A stretch of DNA of 64,000 nt from Microbacterium terregens (lineage in GTDB: Bacteria; Pseudomonadota; Alphaproteobacteria; Sphingomonadales; Sphingomonadaceae): NCBI RefSeq assembly GCF_027922045.1, contig NZ_BSEX01000009.1:186001-250000 (forward strand). Reading direction: 5' to 3'. The notes below the pieces were generated by a model that was given only the letters and a program-made list of their open reading frames with translations, was not told the DNA's origin and searched no databases. Both the position numbers and the translations under genes were made by a program. Of this stretch, positions 1 to 11,091 are shown in pieces. How positions within the stretch are numbered: the first letter of the stretch is position 1; every line of letters starts with the position of its first letter.

Positions 1-53
1 ACCCCACGGTGCGAGGCCTCTGAGAAACGGGGGCGGCCGTGCTTTGGTCAACC

Positions 54-143
54 CGTATTCCTGCGCAGGCAGGAATCCAGGGCCAAGCAGACCGACGACC
101 GGCGGTGCTTGGAACCCTGGGCTCCTGCCTCCGCAGGAGCACG
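54..143. repeat. Double-hairpin intergenic repeat, copy 1
   Basis: The element starts with a hairpin at 57-76 (8-bp stem attcctgc/gcaggaat with a GCAG loop). A CCAGGGCCAAGCA arm at 77-89 pairs imperfectly with TGCTTGGAACCCTGG at 106-120. A second hairpin follows at 121-140 (gctcctgc/gcaggagc). Outer CGT/ACG bases close the structure. Related copies lie at 6685, 36593, 55145 and 58024. It looks like a REP-type non-autonomous element. No transposase is nearby. Apart from this element I see nothing in bases 1-192. Confidence 0.8.
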
Positions 144-192
144 GTTAGCGGTTCACAGAGGCGTGCTGGTGCGGGTGACTACTTCGGACTGC

Positions 193-942
193 TCACCAAA
201 CGCGCGTGCCGATCAGCGTCCCCTTGGTGCCGCGATTGACCAGTTCGAAGCGGAAGTTCGGCCAGCGCCGGCGCCAGCGGGCGGCGATCACCCGTTCGCC
301 GGGGCGCGCCGCGTCGTCGAGCAGCACGGTCCCGCCCACCGGCATCCGCTTGAACAGCGTCTCCGCCGCCCCGCGCACATAGGGGTGGATGGTCCAGGGC
401 GGGCCATCGATCAGCAGCAGGTCGATCCGGTCCGGCACCGGGCTGGTGTCGTACCAGACGCCATGCCAGTCCTTGGGGGCGGGGCGCAGCGGTACGGCGT
501 GCAGCGCCGCGTCCACGCCATGGTCGTGCAGCCAGCCAAGCGTCGCCCGCACGAAATCGGCATGCTGGTCCAGGCTGGTAAGACGGCCCCCGCCGTGCAG
601 CTGCAAGGCCTTTGCCGTCACCAGGCTCGACGCGCCGGAGCCGAGCTCCACGACACTTTGTGGATGCGTCGACTTGATGTGGTCGACGATCAGCGAGAGA
701 TAGCCGGTATCCGCCTTCCAGCTGCCCAGGTTGGGCAGCGCGTCGGGCGCGAGCTCCAGGTCCGCGAGCAGCGCGGCCTTGGCCGCATCGGATCCGCCGG
801 AGAGGCTGCGCAGCAGCCACGGCCATTGGATCAACGCGAAGCCGATCGTCTTCAGCGTCTCCAGCACCGTGCGGTTGAGATCGTCCTGCCATCCATCGGC
901 ATGGGCGAGCGGCAGGAAGGATGTCGTCTCGCGGGAAGTCAT
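193..942 (-). CDS. Class I SAM-dependent methyltransferase
   Basis: This 249-residue protein has a Rossmann-type methyltransferase core. The SAM-binding motif I, VVELGSGAS, is at about residues 97-105, an acidic turn (LTSLDQH) follows near 121-127, and LLIDGPPW lies near 176-183, as in O-methyltransferases whose Asp binds metal or substrate. The first ~90 residues are a helical region without a clear motif. There is no signal peptide, so it is probably cytosolic. The substrate cannot be read from the sequence. The gene stands alone, leftward, between the repeat at 54-143 and the rpsI terminator. Start ATG at 942. Confidence 0.75.
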   Translation of the reverse strand: MTSRETTSFLPLAHADGWQDDLNRTVLETLKTIGFALIQWPWLLRSLSGGSDAAKAALLADLELAPDALPNLGSWKADTGYLSLIVDHIKSTHPQSVVELGSGASSLVTAKALQLHGGGRLTSLDQHADFVRATLGWLHDHGVDAALHAVPLRPAPKDWHGVWYDTSPVPDRIDLLLIDGPPWTIHPYVRGAAETLFKRMPVGGTVLLDDAARPGERVIAARWRRRWPNFRFELVNRGTKGTLIGTRVW

Positions 943-1057
943 GCGGTGCGGCTCCGAACGGCCGGGCGCCGGAGGAGGAGCGGGATCGTCAGGGTCGGCA
1001 CACGGGTCCTTTCACGCGACTGGCGGCGGGCTGCTACCACCCGATCATGACCGGGCA

Positions 1058-1092
1058 AATAAAAAGGGCGGCCCCGCACGGGGACCGCCCTT
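1058..1092 (-). terminator. Rho-independent terminator of rplM-rpsI
   Basis: Read leftward, just after the rpsI stop, a strong GC stem (AAGGGCGG, bulged T, CCCCG pairing with CGGGG and CCGCCCTT around a TG loop) is followed by TTTATTT. The stem lies at about 1064-1092 and the T-rich tail at about 1058-1066. It is the most canonical intrinsic terminator in the window. Confidence 0.85.
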
Positions 1093-1113
1093 CCAAATGC
1101 GATGAGCCGTCGC

Positions 1114-1674
1114 TTAGCGCTTCGAGAACTGGAAGCTACGACGGGCCTTCGCCTTGCCGTACTTCTTACGCTCGACGGCGCGGCTGTCGCGGGTCAGGAA
1201 CCCGGCGGCCTTGATCGGCGCGCGCAGCACCGGCTCGTAGCGGGTGATCGCCTGGCTGATGCCGTGCTTCACAGCACCGGCCTGGCCGGACAGACCGCCG
1301 CCCTTGACGGTGCAGATCACGTCATACTGACCTTCACGCTCGGCAACGCCGAACGGCTGGTTGATGACGAGACGCAGCGTCGGACGCGCGAAATAGACTT
1401 CCTGGTCACGACCGTTGATCGTGATCTTGCCCGAACCCGGCTTCAGCCAGACGCGAGCAACCGCGTCCTTGCGGCGGCCGGTGGCATAGGCGCGACCGTA
1501 CTTGTCGATCTCCTGCGCGCGCAGCGGCGTGGTCGGCAGGGCCGGAGCCTCGGGAGCGGCGGCGTCCGGGGCCGGAGCTGCGGTCGCCGCTGCGGCGTCC
1601 TGCTGCTGCGGAGCGGCCGGGGCCTGCTGCGTCAGGCTGGCCAGGTCGGAAAGGGACTGGCGATTGTCAGACAT
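1114..1674 (-). CDS. rpsI: 30S ribosomal protein S9
   Basis: S9 is a 30S ribosomal subunit protein whose C-terminal tail reaches towards the P-site tRNA. The conserved S9 core begins near residue 58 ([18 protein letters not shown]) and ends with the basic tail RRSFQFSKR. At 186 residues it is about 55 longer than the E. coli protein. The extra part is an N-terminal extension rich in Ala, Gln and Pro, probably disordered. The ATG overlaps the rplM stop by one base (TGATG), so the two genes are co-transcribed and probably coupled, as in most bacteria. A strong intrinsic terminator follows. Confidence 0.97.
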   Translation of the reverse strand: MSDNRQSLSDLASLTQQAPAAPQQQDAAAATAAPAPDAAAPEAPALPTTPLRAQEIDKYGRAYATGRRKDAVARVWLKPGSGKITINGRDQEVYFARPTLRLVINQPFGVAEREGQYDVICTVKGGGLSGQAGAVKHGISQAITRYEPVLRAPIKAAGFLTRDSRAVERKKYGKAKARRSFQFSKR

Positions 1675-2153
1675 CAGGCGCCCACCTTGTTCTTGCGGTT
1701 CATGCCCGCGATATCGAGGACTTCGGGGTTCTGGGCCTCGTGCGGGTGCTCGGTGCCCTTGTAGATGCGCAGGTTGCGCATCTGCTGGCGGCCGAGCGGG
1801 CCGCGCGGGATCATGCGCTCAACCGCCTTCTCCAGGATGCGCTCCGGGAAACGACCCTCGAGGATCTTGTCCGCGCGCACTTCCTTAAGACCACCAGCAT
1901 AGCCGGTGTGCTTGTAGTAGAGCTTCTGCGTCAGCTTGCGGCCGGTGAACCGCACCTTGTCCGCGTTGATGACGACGACGTTGTCGCCGCAATCAACGTG
2001 CGGGGTGAAGCTCGTCTTGTGCTTGCCACGCAGAACATTGGCGATGATCGTCGCCGCGCGACCGACCACCAGGCCTTCGGCATCGACGATATGCCACTTC
2101 TTCTCCACCTCGTGCGGCTTGGCCGACTTGGTGGTCTTCATCAGCGCCTTCAT
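1674..2153 (-). CDS. rplM: 50S ribosomal protein L13
   Basis: L13 is an early-assembling 50S protein and is the first gene of the rplM-rpsI operon. The 159-residue product carries the family sequence [22 protein letters not shown] near its N-terminus and the C-terminal region [13 protein letters not shown]. The frame is open further upstream, but homology starts at [20 protein letters not shown], so I place the start at 2153, with AGAGG ten bases upstream. A second ATG four codons later, at 2141, is also possible. It overlaps rpsI by one base. Confidence 0.95.
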   Translation of the reverse strand: MKALMKTTKSAKPHEVEKKWHIVDAEGLVVGRAATIIANVLRGKHKTSFTPHVDCGDNVVVINADKVRFTGRKLTQKLYYKHTGYAGGLKEVRADKILEGRFPERILEKAVERMIPRGPLGRQQMRNLRIYKGTEHPHEAQNPEVLDIAGMNRKNKVGA

Positions 2154-2232
2154 AGGCTTGAGACCTCTTTGCTGGGTCGTTGCACCATGCAACACGCCGC
2201 CACCGATTCCAGGAGCGGCGCGAACGAGGGGC

Positions 2233-2261
2233 CGAATGCGCGAGAGGCTGCGCAAAGTCAA
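2233..2261 (-). promoter_or_regulatory. Possible rplM promoter
   Basis: On the minus strand a TTGACT box at 2261-2256 is followed after 17 bases by CATTCG at 2238-2233. The -35 fits the alphaproteobacterial CTTGAC consensus well, but the -10 is poor. Its position about 80 bases before the rplM start is reasonable. This is inference from motif and position only. Confidence 0.35.
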
Positions 2262-2309
2262 GCAAACCGCGGCTTTGCTGACGGGTATTATGATACCAGC
2301 CAGCGTGGC

Positions 2310-2624
2310 TCAGCCGGTTTCCAGTGCTACCCAGTCAACCACCGCGGCAGATGCCTCCGCGCTCCACCACTCGATCGCCGGCAGGTCATAGCCGTGCAGG
2401 GTCGCGATGCGGGCGGCGAGCGTTTCGACCAGGTCCGGCCTTGTCTTGAACAGGGCCGCCACCTCGGAGGCCGTCTCGACCGCACCCTGCCAGCGATAGA
2501 TCGACGTGCAGGGCGCGAGCAGGTTGGCGCAGGCGGCGAGCCGTTCCTCGACCACCGCTCGGCCAATGCGCTCCGCCTCCGCGGCATCGGCGAAGGTCGC
2601 CTGGAGCAGCGCGATCCGGCTCAT
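2310..2624 (-). CDS. cutA: Divalent-cation tolerance protein CutA
   Basis: This 104-residue protein is a complete CutA1-family member, a small trimeric PII-like fold linked to copper and other divalent-metal tolerance. Family features are ACANLLAPCTSIYRWQGAVE (about residues 31-50) and the C-terminal LPAIEWWSAEA stretch. I start it at ATG 2624, where ATGA overlaps the stop of ctaA, even though the frame stays open upstream inside ctaA. Coupling to ctaA, a gene for the copper-containing oxidase's heme, fits a metal-related role. The precise function of the family remains uncertain. Confidence 0.9.
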   Translation of the reverse strand: MSRIALLQATFADAAEAERIGRAVVEERLAACANLLAPCTSIYRWQGAVETASEVAALFKTRPDLVETLAARIATLHGYDLPAIEWWSAEASAAVVDWVALETG

Positions 2625-3688
2625 ACGCGTCGGGGGCGCCGGCCGATCGCGTGCGCGCCCCAGGCGACGCTTGCCACCAGCAGCGCGCCGACGAGCTGGT
2701 GGAGCGCGGCGAGGGGGATGTTCACGCTCGTCATCACGGTCGCGATGCCGAGCAGGATCTGGACGCCGAACGCGCTGTGGATCGCGATCGATGGGCGGCG
2801 GTCGCCTGCGCGCCGGGCGAGCCGCGCCAGCACCACCAGCGCCGCCACCGTCACCCAGGCCCACCACCGATGCACGAAATGGATCAGGAACGGATCGTTC
2901 AGCAGCGCGTCGCCCAGGCTGCGATGCTGCAGCACGCCTTCGGGGAAGAAGCGGCCGTTCATCAGCGGCCACTCGTTCGTGACCAGCCCGGCGTTCAGCC
3001 CGGCGGTAAAGGCGCCGAACACCAGCTGCACGAACAGCACCATCCCGACCAGCAGCCCGGCGCCGGTCAGCCGTGCCGGCCGGCTCGCTGGATTGCGCGC
3101 CAGGTCGCGCAGGTCGAGCGCGGTCCACACCAGTCCTGCCAGGATGAAGAGCGCGGTCAGCAGGTGAGTCGCCAGCCGGAAGTGGCTGACATCAGTTCGC
3201 TCGACGAGGCCCGAGGCGACCATCCACCAGCCGATCGCACCCTGCAGCCCGCCCAGCGCCAGCAACGCCACGAGCCGCCAGCCATAGCCTCGCGGAATCG
3301 CGCGCCGCACGGCGAACCACAGCAGCGGCAGGGCAAAGGCGACGCCGATCAACCGCCCGAGCAACCGGTGGAGATATTCCCAGAAGAAGATCGCCTGGAA
3401 GCCGGCCAGCGTCATGCCCTGGTTGAGCTGCCGATATTCCGGGATGCGCTTGTAGTTGTCGAACTCGGCCTGCCACTGCTCGGCGTTGAGCGGCGGGACG
3501 ATGCCGGTCAGCGGCTTCCACTCGGTGATCGACAATCCCGACTCGGTCAGGCGTGTGATGCCGCCCACCACCACCATGACGACGATCAGCCCGGCGACGG
3601 CGAGCAGCCAGGTGGCGATCGCGGCGGGGCGGGAAGGGCGGGCGGTAGGCGCCACGACGTCGGGCGCGATCGAGGGGCTGTGTGCCAT
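2621..3688 (-). CDS. ctaA: Heme A synthase (COX15/CtaA)
   Basis: CtaA oxidises the C8 methyl of heme O to a formyl group, giving heme A for aa3-type cytochrome oxidase. It is an inner-membrane protein. The 355-residue product has about eight hydrophobic segments beginning at residue ~23, the family sequences GGITRLTESGLSITEWKP (about 42-59) and EYLHRLLGR (about 109-117), and later heme-ligand histidines in DVSHFRLATHL and IHFVHRWWAW. The length fits the alphaproteobacterial type 2 family. It is translationally coupled to cutA downstream. The start at ATG 3688 precedes a basic/polar N-terminal tail. Confidence 0.95.
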   Translation of the reverse strand: MAHSPSIAPDVVAPTARPSRPAAIATWLLAVAGLIVVMVVVGGITRLTESGLSITEWKPLTGIVPPLNAEQWQAEFDNYKRIPEYRQLNQGMTLAGFQAIFFWEYLHRLLGRLIGVAFALPLLWFAVRRAIPRGYGWRLVALLALGGLQGAIGWWMVASGLVERTDVSHFRLATHLLTALFILAGLVWTALDLRDLARNPASRPARLTGAGLLVGMVLFVQLVFGAFTAGLNAGLVTNEWPLMNGRFFPEGVLQHRSLGDALLNDPFLIHFVHRWWAWVTVAALVVLARLARRAGDRRPSIAIHSAFGVQILLGIATVMTSVNIPLAALHQLVGALLVASVAWGAHAIGRRPRRV

Positions 3689-3762
3689 GCGCCTGCTCTA
3701 CGCCCACCGGCGGTGCGCGTCGATGCCGTGGGCACGCCGGTCGCAGCGGAAAAAATCAAAAT

Positions 3763-3780
3763 GTGATGTTGTAACGTGTG
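3763..3780 (+). promoter_or_regulatory. Zur-like box upstream of MerC-zur
   Basis: The sequence GTGATGTTGTAACGTGTG contains the core GTTGTAAC with partial dyad symmetry. It resembles the ATGTTATAACAT-type Zur sites of alphaproteobacteria as I recall them. It lies about 25 bases before the MerC start, where a repressor would block transcription, and the second gene downstream encodes Zur. Autoregulation by zinc is inferred, and the dyad is imperfect. Confidence 0.5.
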
Positions 3781-3805
3781 TCGGGCGGGACTATCTGCAT
3801 CGTCC

Positions 3806-4183
3806 ATGGCCAGCAGCAGCATCCCCTTGCGGCGCGACGGTGTGCTCGATCGGTTCGCGATCGGGCTTTCCGGCCTGTGCGTGGTGCACTGCCTGGCGAG
3901 CGCGCTGTTCCTGGGGCTCTTCGCCTCGGCCGCCGGGGCGCTGATGAACCCCTTGTTCCACGAAGTCGGCCTGGCGCTCGCGATCGGTTTCGGCGCGCTG
4001 GCGCTCGGCCGCGGCATGATGACGCACGGCTATATGATGCCGGCGGCGATCGGCGGTCTCGGCCTCGGCGTCATGATGGGGGCGCTCCACCTGCCGCATG
4101 GCGGCGGGGAGACCTTCTGGACGATCATCGGCGTCGGCCTGCTGGCGCTGGGGCACGACCTGAACCGCCGCGCCATCGCCTGA
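3806..4183 (+). CDS. MerC-domain small membrane protein
   Basis: The 125-residue protein resembles the MerC family of four-helix inner-membrane metal transporters. It has four hydrophobic segments, and a CVVHC motif (Cys25, His28, Cys29) in the first one could bind metal. Histidines also occur at HEVG, THGYMM and LPHGGG. There is no mer operon here. Instead, zur follows 46 bases downstream and a Zur-like box precedes the start. A zinc-related function is therefore more likely than mercury transport, but this is inference. I chose ATG 3806 over the upstream in-frame codon at 3776, which lies inside the box. Confidence 0.8.
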   Translation: MASSSIPLRRDGVLDRFAIGLSGLCVVHCLASALFLGLFASAAGALMNPLFHEVGLALAIGFGALALGRGMMTHGYMMPAAIGGLGLGVMMGALHLPHGGGETFWTIIGVGLLALGHDLNRRAIA

Positions 4184-4229
4184 CCGCAGGCGGCTTGCCG
4201 CGGCCCCGGCGGAGGCTTATCTCATCGCC

Positions 4230-4688
4230 ATGCACGCGCACGACCATCATGAACATTCGGGCGAGGCGCTTTCGCGCGTCGCGGAAGCCACTCTGGTTCG
4301 CTCGGGCGAGCAGTGGACGGCCATGCGCGCGCGCATCTTCTCGGTCCTGGCGGGCTTCGAAAAGCCGGCCTCGGCCTATGACATCGCCGATGCGGTGTCG
4401 CAGGCGGAGGGGCGCCGCGTCGCCCCGAACAGCGTCTATCGCATCCTGGACCTGTTCGTGAACGCGAACCTCGCGCGCCGGGTCGAGAGCGCCAACGCCT
4501 ATGTCGCCAACGCGCACCCCGATTGCCTGCACGACTGCATCTTCCTGGTATGCGACAGCTGCGGCCAGACCACGCACATCGATGACGACAGCATCACCCG
4601 CACGGTGCGCTCCGCGGCAAGCGGCGCAGGCTTTGCACCGACTCGTCCCGTGATCGAGGTTCGGGGCAAGTGCGCGGACTGCCGCTAG
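4230..4688 (+). CDS. zur: Fur-family zinc uptake regulator
   Basis: This 152-residue Fur-family repressor has the winged helix-turn-helix at about residues 25-85 (PNSVYRILDLFVNANLARRVES) and the dimerisation/metal domain after that. Two CxxC pairs (Cys108/111 and Cys148/151) form the structural zinc site typical of Zur. The motif HPDCLHDCIFLVC and the short length also fit Zur better than Fur. The N-terminus is His/Asp-rich (HAHDHHEH), possibly an additional metal-sensing tail. It follows the MerC gene and probably represses the operon under zinc sufficiency. Confidence 0.9.
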   Translation: MHAHDHHEHSGEALSRVAEATLVRSGEQWTAMRARIFSVLAGFEKPASAYDIADAVSQAEGRRVAPNSVYRILDLFVNANLARRVESANAYVANAHPDCLHDCIFLVCDSCGQTTHIDDDSITRTVRSAASGAGFAPTRPVIEVRGKCADCR

Positions 4689-4748
4689 GCGGTCGAGCTT
4701 CCGTTTCGGGCAATCGACACTGCGCGCGGCCCGCGCTAAGCCCTGCCG

Positions 4749-6674
4749 ATGGTAGACGTTCCTAATACGCCGCTGCTCGACACGGTCCGGACGCCGGAGG
4801 ATCTGCGGGCGTTGAAGCCTGCGCAGCTGCGCCAGCTTGCCGACGAACTGCGCCTGGAAACCATCTCGGCGGTGGGCACGACGGGTGGCCACCTCGGTTC
4901 CGGCCTGGGCGTGGTCGAGCTGACGACGGCGATCCACTATGTGTTCAACACGCCCGACGACCGGCTGATCTGGGATGTCGGGCATCAATGCTATCCGCAC
5001 AAGATCCTGACCGGCCGCCGCGACCGCATCCGCACGCTGCGCCAGGGTGGGGGCTTGTCCGGCTTCACCAAGCGCAGCGAGAGCGAATACGACCCGTTCG
5101 GCGCCGCCCACAGCTCGACTTCGATCTCGGCCGCGCTGGGCTTCGCCATCGCCAACAAGATCGCCGGCCGGCCCGGCAAGGCGATCGCCGTGATCGGCGA
5201 CGGCTCGATGTCGGCGGGCATGGCCTATGAGGCGATGAACAACGCCGAACAGGCGGGCAATCGCCTGGTCGTGATCCTCAACGACAACGACATGTCGATC
5301 GCGCCGCCGGTGGGCGGCCTTTCGGCCTATCTGTCGCGCATCGTCTCCAGCCGCGGCTTTCTGGGAATCCGTGAGACGCTGAAGAAGGTCGCCCGCCGCC
5401 TGCCGCGCCCGCTGCACTCGGCCGCCCGCAAGACCGACGAGTTCGCCCGCGGCATGACGATGGGCGGCACGTTGTTCGAGGAACTCGGCTTCTACTACGT
5501 GGGCCCGGTCGACGGCCACAACCTCGACCACCTGATCCCGGTGCTGGAGAACATCCGCGACGCGGAAGAAGGCCCGATCCTGCTCCATGTCGTGACGCAA
5601 AAGGGCAAGGGCTACGCCCCGGCCGAGGCGTCGGCGGACAAGTACCACGGCGTCCAGAAGTTCGACGTCATCACCGGCACCCAGGCCAAGGCACCGCCGG
5701 GGCCGCCGAGCTACACCAGCGTCTTCGCACAGGCGCTGGTGGCCGAAGGCGAGCGCGACCCGACGATCTGCGCCATCACCGCGGCGATGCCCGCGGGCAC
5801 CGGCTTGGACAAGTTCCAGACGCGCTTCCCCGAGCGCTCGTTCGACGTCGGCATCGCCGAGCAGCATGCTGTCACCTTTGCGGCCGGCCTCGCCGCCCAG
5901 GGGATGCGCCCGTTCTGCGCCATCTACTCGACCTTCCTCCAGCGCGCCTATGACCAGGTGGTCCATGACGTCGCGATTCAAAACCTGCCGGTCCGCTTCG
6001 CGATCGACCGCGCCGGGCTGGTCGGCGCCGACGGCGCCACTCACGCCGGCAGCTTCGACGTCACCTATCTGGCGACGCTCCCCAACATGGTCGTGATGGC
6101 CGCCGCCGACGAGGCGGAGCTGGTCCACATGACCCACACCGCCGCGCTCTACGACGACGGTCCGATCGCGCTGCGCTACCCGCGCGGCAACGGCGTCGGC
6201 CTGCCGCTTCCGACCACGCCGGAACGGCTCGAGATCGGCAAGGGCCGCGTGGTGCGAGAGGGCAAGAAGGTCGCGATCCTCTCGCTCGGCACCCGCCTGG
6301 AAGAGGCGCTTAAGGCCGCCGAGCAGTTGGAGGCCAAGGGCTTGTCGACCACGGTCGCCGACCTGCGCTTCGCCAAGCCGCTGGACGAGGCGCTGATCCG
6401 CCGCCTGCTCACCACCCATGAGGTTGCGGTGACGCTCGAGGAGGGCGCCATCGGCGGCCTTGGCGCCCATGTCCTCACCTATGCGAGTGACGAGGGGCTG
6501 ATCGACGCCGGGCTGAAGCTGCGCACCATGCGCCTGCCCGACGTGTTCCAGGACCAGGACAAGCCCGAGAAGCAGTATGACGAAGCCGGCCTCAACGCGC
6601 CCCAGATCGTCGACACGGTGCTGAAGGCGCTGCGCTGGAACGAGGGCGTCGAGGAAACCCGCAAGCCGGCCTAA
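4749..6674 (+). CDS. dxs: 1-deoxy-D-xylulose-5-phosphate synthase
   Basis: DXS condenses pyruvate and glyceraldehyde-3-phosphate, using thiamine diphosphate, in the first step of the MEP isoprenoid pathway. In sphingomonads this pathway also supplies carotenoids and the ubiquinone tail. The 641-residue protein is full length. It has [13 protein letters not shown] (about residues 46-58), the ThDP/Mg motif [16 protein letters not shown] (about 154-169), the pyrimidine domain [15 protein letters not shown] (about 421-435), and the C-terminal transketolase domain with [13 protein letters not shown]. The gene is monocistronic or follows zur, with a 60-base gap. Downstream it converges on the globin gene across a repeat element. 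Confidence 0.97.
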   Translation: MVDVPNTPLLDTVRTPEDLRALKPAQLRQLADELRLETISAVGTTGGHLGSGLGVVELTTAIHYVFNTPDDRLIWDVGHQCYPHKILTGRRDRIRTLRQGGGLSGFTKRSESEYDPFGAAHSSTSISAALGFAIANKIAGRPGKAIAVIGDGSMSAGMAYEAMNNAEQAGNRLVVILNDNDMSIAPPVGGLSAYLSRIVSSRGFLGIRETLKKVARRLPRPLHSAARKTDEFARGMTMGGTLFEELGFYYVGPVDGHNLDHLIPVLENIRDAEEGPILLHVVTQKGKGYAPAEASADKYHGVQKFDVITGTQAKAPPGPPSYTSVFAQALVAEGERDPTICAITAAMPAGTGLDKFQTRFPERSFDVGIAEQHAVTFAAGLAAQGMRPFCAIYSTFLQRAYDQVVHDVAIQNLPVRFAIDRAGLVGADGATHAGSFDVTYLATLPNMVVMAAADEAELVHMTHTAALYDDGPIALRYPRGNGVGLPLPTTPERLEIGKGRVVREGKKVAILSLGTRLEEALKAAEQLEAKGLSTTVADLRFAKPLDEALIRRLLTTHEVAVTLEEGAIGGLGAHVLTYASDEGLIDAGLKLRTMRLPDVFQDQDKPEKQYDEAGLNAPQIVDTVLKALRWNEGVEETRKPA

Positions 6675-6684
6675 GCGGGCAACC

Positions 6685-6764
6685 GGTACTCCTGCGAAAG
6701 CAGGAGTCCAGGGCCACGAACGCTTCCGCTTAAGGCCCTGTGCTCCTGCCTGCGCAGGAGCACG
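6685..6764. repeat. Double-hairpin intergenic repeat, copy 2
   Basis: This copy lies between the convergent dxs and globin genes. Hairpin 1 is actcctgc-GAAA-gcaggagt at 6688-6707 and hairpin 2 is gctcctgc-CTGC-gcaggagc at 6742-6761. CCAGGGCC at 6708-6715 pairs with GGCCCTG at 6734-6740. The stems are base-paired although their sequences differ from copy 1, so the structure is conserved by compensating changes. It may also act as a bidirectional terminator. Confidence 0.8.
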
Positions 6765-6792
6765 GAGCTGGTCTTCCGGACCCGCCGGCCCC

Positions 6793-7212
6793 TCACTCCA
6801 CGCGCAGCATCATCGCATGCGCCATGCGCAGGAACGACTGCTGCATCTGCGCGCCGAGCGCCGGCTCCACCCGGTTCTCGGCGAGCGCGCGGCTCATCGC
6901 ATGCACCCATTGCCTGGCAGTCTCGCGCGTGATCGGCATCTCCCGATGCAGCGACATGATGCAGGCCCCCGGCCGCGCCACGAACCAATCTCTCGGGCCG
7001 CCAAGCCAAGCGCTGAGGAATTGCGTCAGCGACACCCGCACCGGCAGCAGGTCGGCATCGTGCATCGCCCGAAGCTCGGCATATTCGGGTTCATGCTCCA
7101 TCAGGTCATAGAAGCGGTCGACGACCAGCCGCACCCCGTCCGCCCCGCCGATGCGGTCGTACAGGCTCGGCGGAGCCTTGGCAGAAGAGGCGGGGGCGGC
7201 GGTCATCATCAT
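6793..7212 (-). CDS. Group II truncated hemoglobin
   Basis: The 139-residue protein has the features of a trHbO-type globin: YDRIGG (about residues 18-23), FYDLMEHEPEY (34-44), LTQFLSAWLGGPRDW (62-76), and a likely proximal His89 in MSLHREMPITRETARQWV. Such globins bind O2 or NO in the cytosol and serve in NO detoxification or redox chemistry. The precise role is unknown here. It follows the CoA-transferase gene after 81 bases on the same strand and may share its transcript. Three Met codons are consecutive at the start, and any of 7212, 7209 or 7206 could be used. Confidence 0.88.
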   Translation of the reverse strand: MMMTAAPASSAKAPPSLYDRIGGADGVRLVVDRFYDLMEHEPEYAELRAMHDADLLPVRVSLTQFLSAWLGGPRDWFVARPGACIMSLHREMPITRETARQWVHAMSRALAENRVEPALGAQMQQSFLRMAHAMMLRVE

Positions 7213-7293
7213 CTCCAGGCGTGGCAGCGCAGGATCGCGTCTAGGCGGACCAGACCCGATCCGCCTTGATCTCGCGCAACCGCTTGCACGGCC

Positions 7294-10000
<2,707 letters not shown>

Positions 10001-10212
10001 CGCGCGAACCTCCCGTGTGCCGGGCGCTATGCGGGTGCCCTCCTGCGCCCGTCCTTGCGCCCGATCAACCCGCTCCTGTCCGTAAAACGTCTCGGGGCGC
10101 TGGAGTGCCCCACCGGGCTCGACATTTGCGCGCAGGCGTTCCACTTCAGCGCCATGACCCGCAACGCCCCTGCGCCGGCCTGGCGCGCGTTGCATGATCT
10201 GGGAGCACGCGC

Positions 10213-11091
10213 ATGACGTTGGTTGGTGTCGACTGGGGATCGAGCAACCTGCGTGCCTATCGCTTCGACGCGGACGGTACGGTGATCGACCGGCGCGAAT
10301 CCCCGCGCGGTGCTGCCCGGCTGAAGCGCGACGAGTTCCCCCAGGTGCTGGCGGACACGCTCGAAGGTTGGCTGGAGGCGGACACGCGGGTGGTGCTCGC
10401 CGGCATGGTCGGCGCCCGCGCCGGCTGGCATGAGGCACCTTATCTGCCGTGCCCTGCCGATCCGGCCGGGCTCGCCGCTGCCGCCCTGCGGGTCGAGGAT
10501 GCGCCGGCCCACTGCTTCATCGTCCCGGGCCTTTCCGCGCGCGACGCAAGCGGCGTCGCGAACGTGATGCGGGGTGAGGAGACCCAGATCCTCGGCAGCG
10601 GGCTTTCGGACGGTACCATCGTGCTGCCGGGCACCCACAGCAAATGGGCGCGCGTCGAAGGGGGCCGCATCACCGGCTTCTCCACCGTCATGACGGGCGA
10701 GATGTACGCGCTGCTCAGGAACAACTCGCTGCTGGGGCAGCTGGCGGAGGGGGACACGCCCGACGAAGCCGCCTTTGCGCTCGGCGCACAGCGCGCGCTG
10801 GACAATCCGGCAGGCCCGCTGCCGCTGCTTTTCTCTGCACGTGCCGATGTGCTGCTCGGCAGCCTCGCGCCGCAGGCGGTCGCCAGCTATCTCTCCGGCC
10901 TGTTGATCGGCGGCGAAGTGGCGGCGATGCGGGATGCGACCGGCCAGGGGCTGGTGCTGATCTGCAATGCCATGCTTGCCGCGCGCTACCAGGTCGCCCT
11001 GGCGCTGGCGGGTGTGACGGACGTGACCGTGGTCGACGGCGCCGATGCGGTGGCGCGCGGCCTGTGGCGAATTGGAGGATTGCTGAAGTGA
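10213..11091 (+). CDS. dgoK: 2-dehydro-3-deoxygalactonokinase
   Basis: DgoK phosphorylates 2-keto-3-deoxy-galactonate in the De Ley-Doudoroff route for galactose. The 292-residue product begins with the DWGSSNLRAY phosphate-binding motif of the family and contains PGTHSKWARVEGGRITGFSTVMTGEMYALL (about residues 139-168), which is highly characteristic of DgoK. It carries a good SD (GGGAG) before ATG 10213. It overlaps dgoA by four bases, so the two are coupled. A 212-base gap upstream, divergent from the UbiH-family gene, should hold the promoter; I could not identify an operator there. Confidence 0.93.
   Translation: MTLVGVDWGSSNLRAYRFDADGTVIDRRESPRGAARLKRDEFPQVLADTLEGWLEADTRVVLAGMVGARAGWHEAPYLPCPADPAGLAAAALRVEDAPAHCFIVPGLSARDASGVANVMRGEETQILGSGLSDGTIVLPGTHSKWARVEGGRITGFSTVMTGEMYALLRNNSLLGQLAEGDTPDEAAFALGAQRALDNPAGPLPLLFSARADVLLGSLAPQAVASYLSGLLIGGEVAAMRDATGQGLVLICNAMLAARYQVALALAGVTDVTVVDGADAVARGLWRIGGLLK

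Noticed and set aside
109..1050. Long open frame on the plus strand opposite the methyltransferase
   Set aside because: It is the antisense of a gene with clear methyltransferase motifs; the translation is Arg/Ala-rich with no domain, typical of shadows in high-GC DNA.
4125..6470. 781-codon antisense frame across dxs
   Set aside because: It lies wholly opposite dxs, has shadow composition (Asp/Arg/Val-rich) and no family match.
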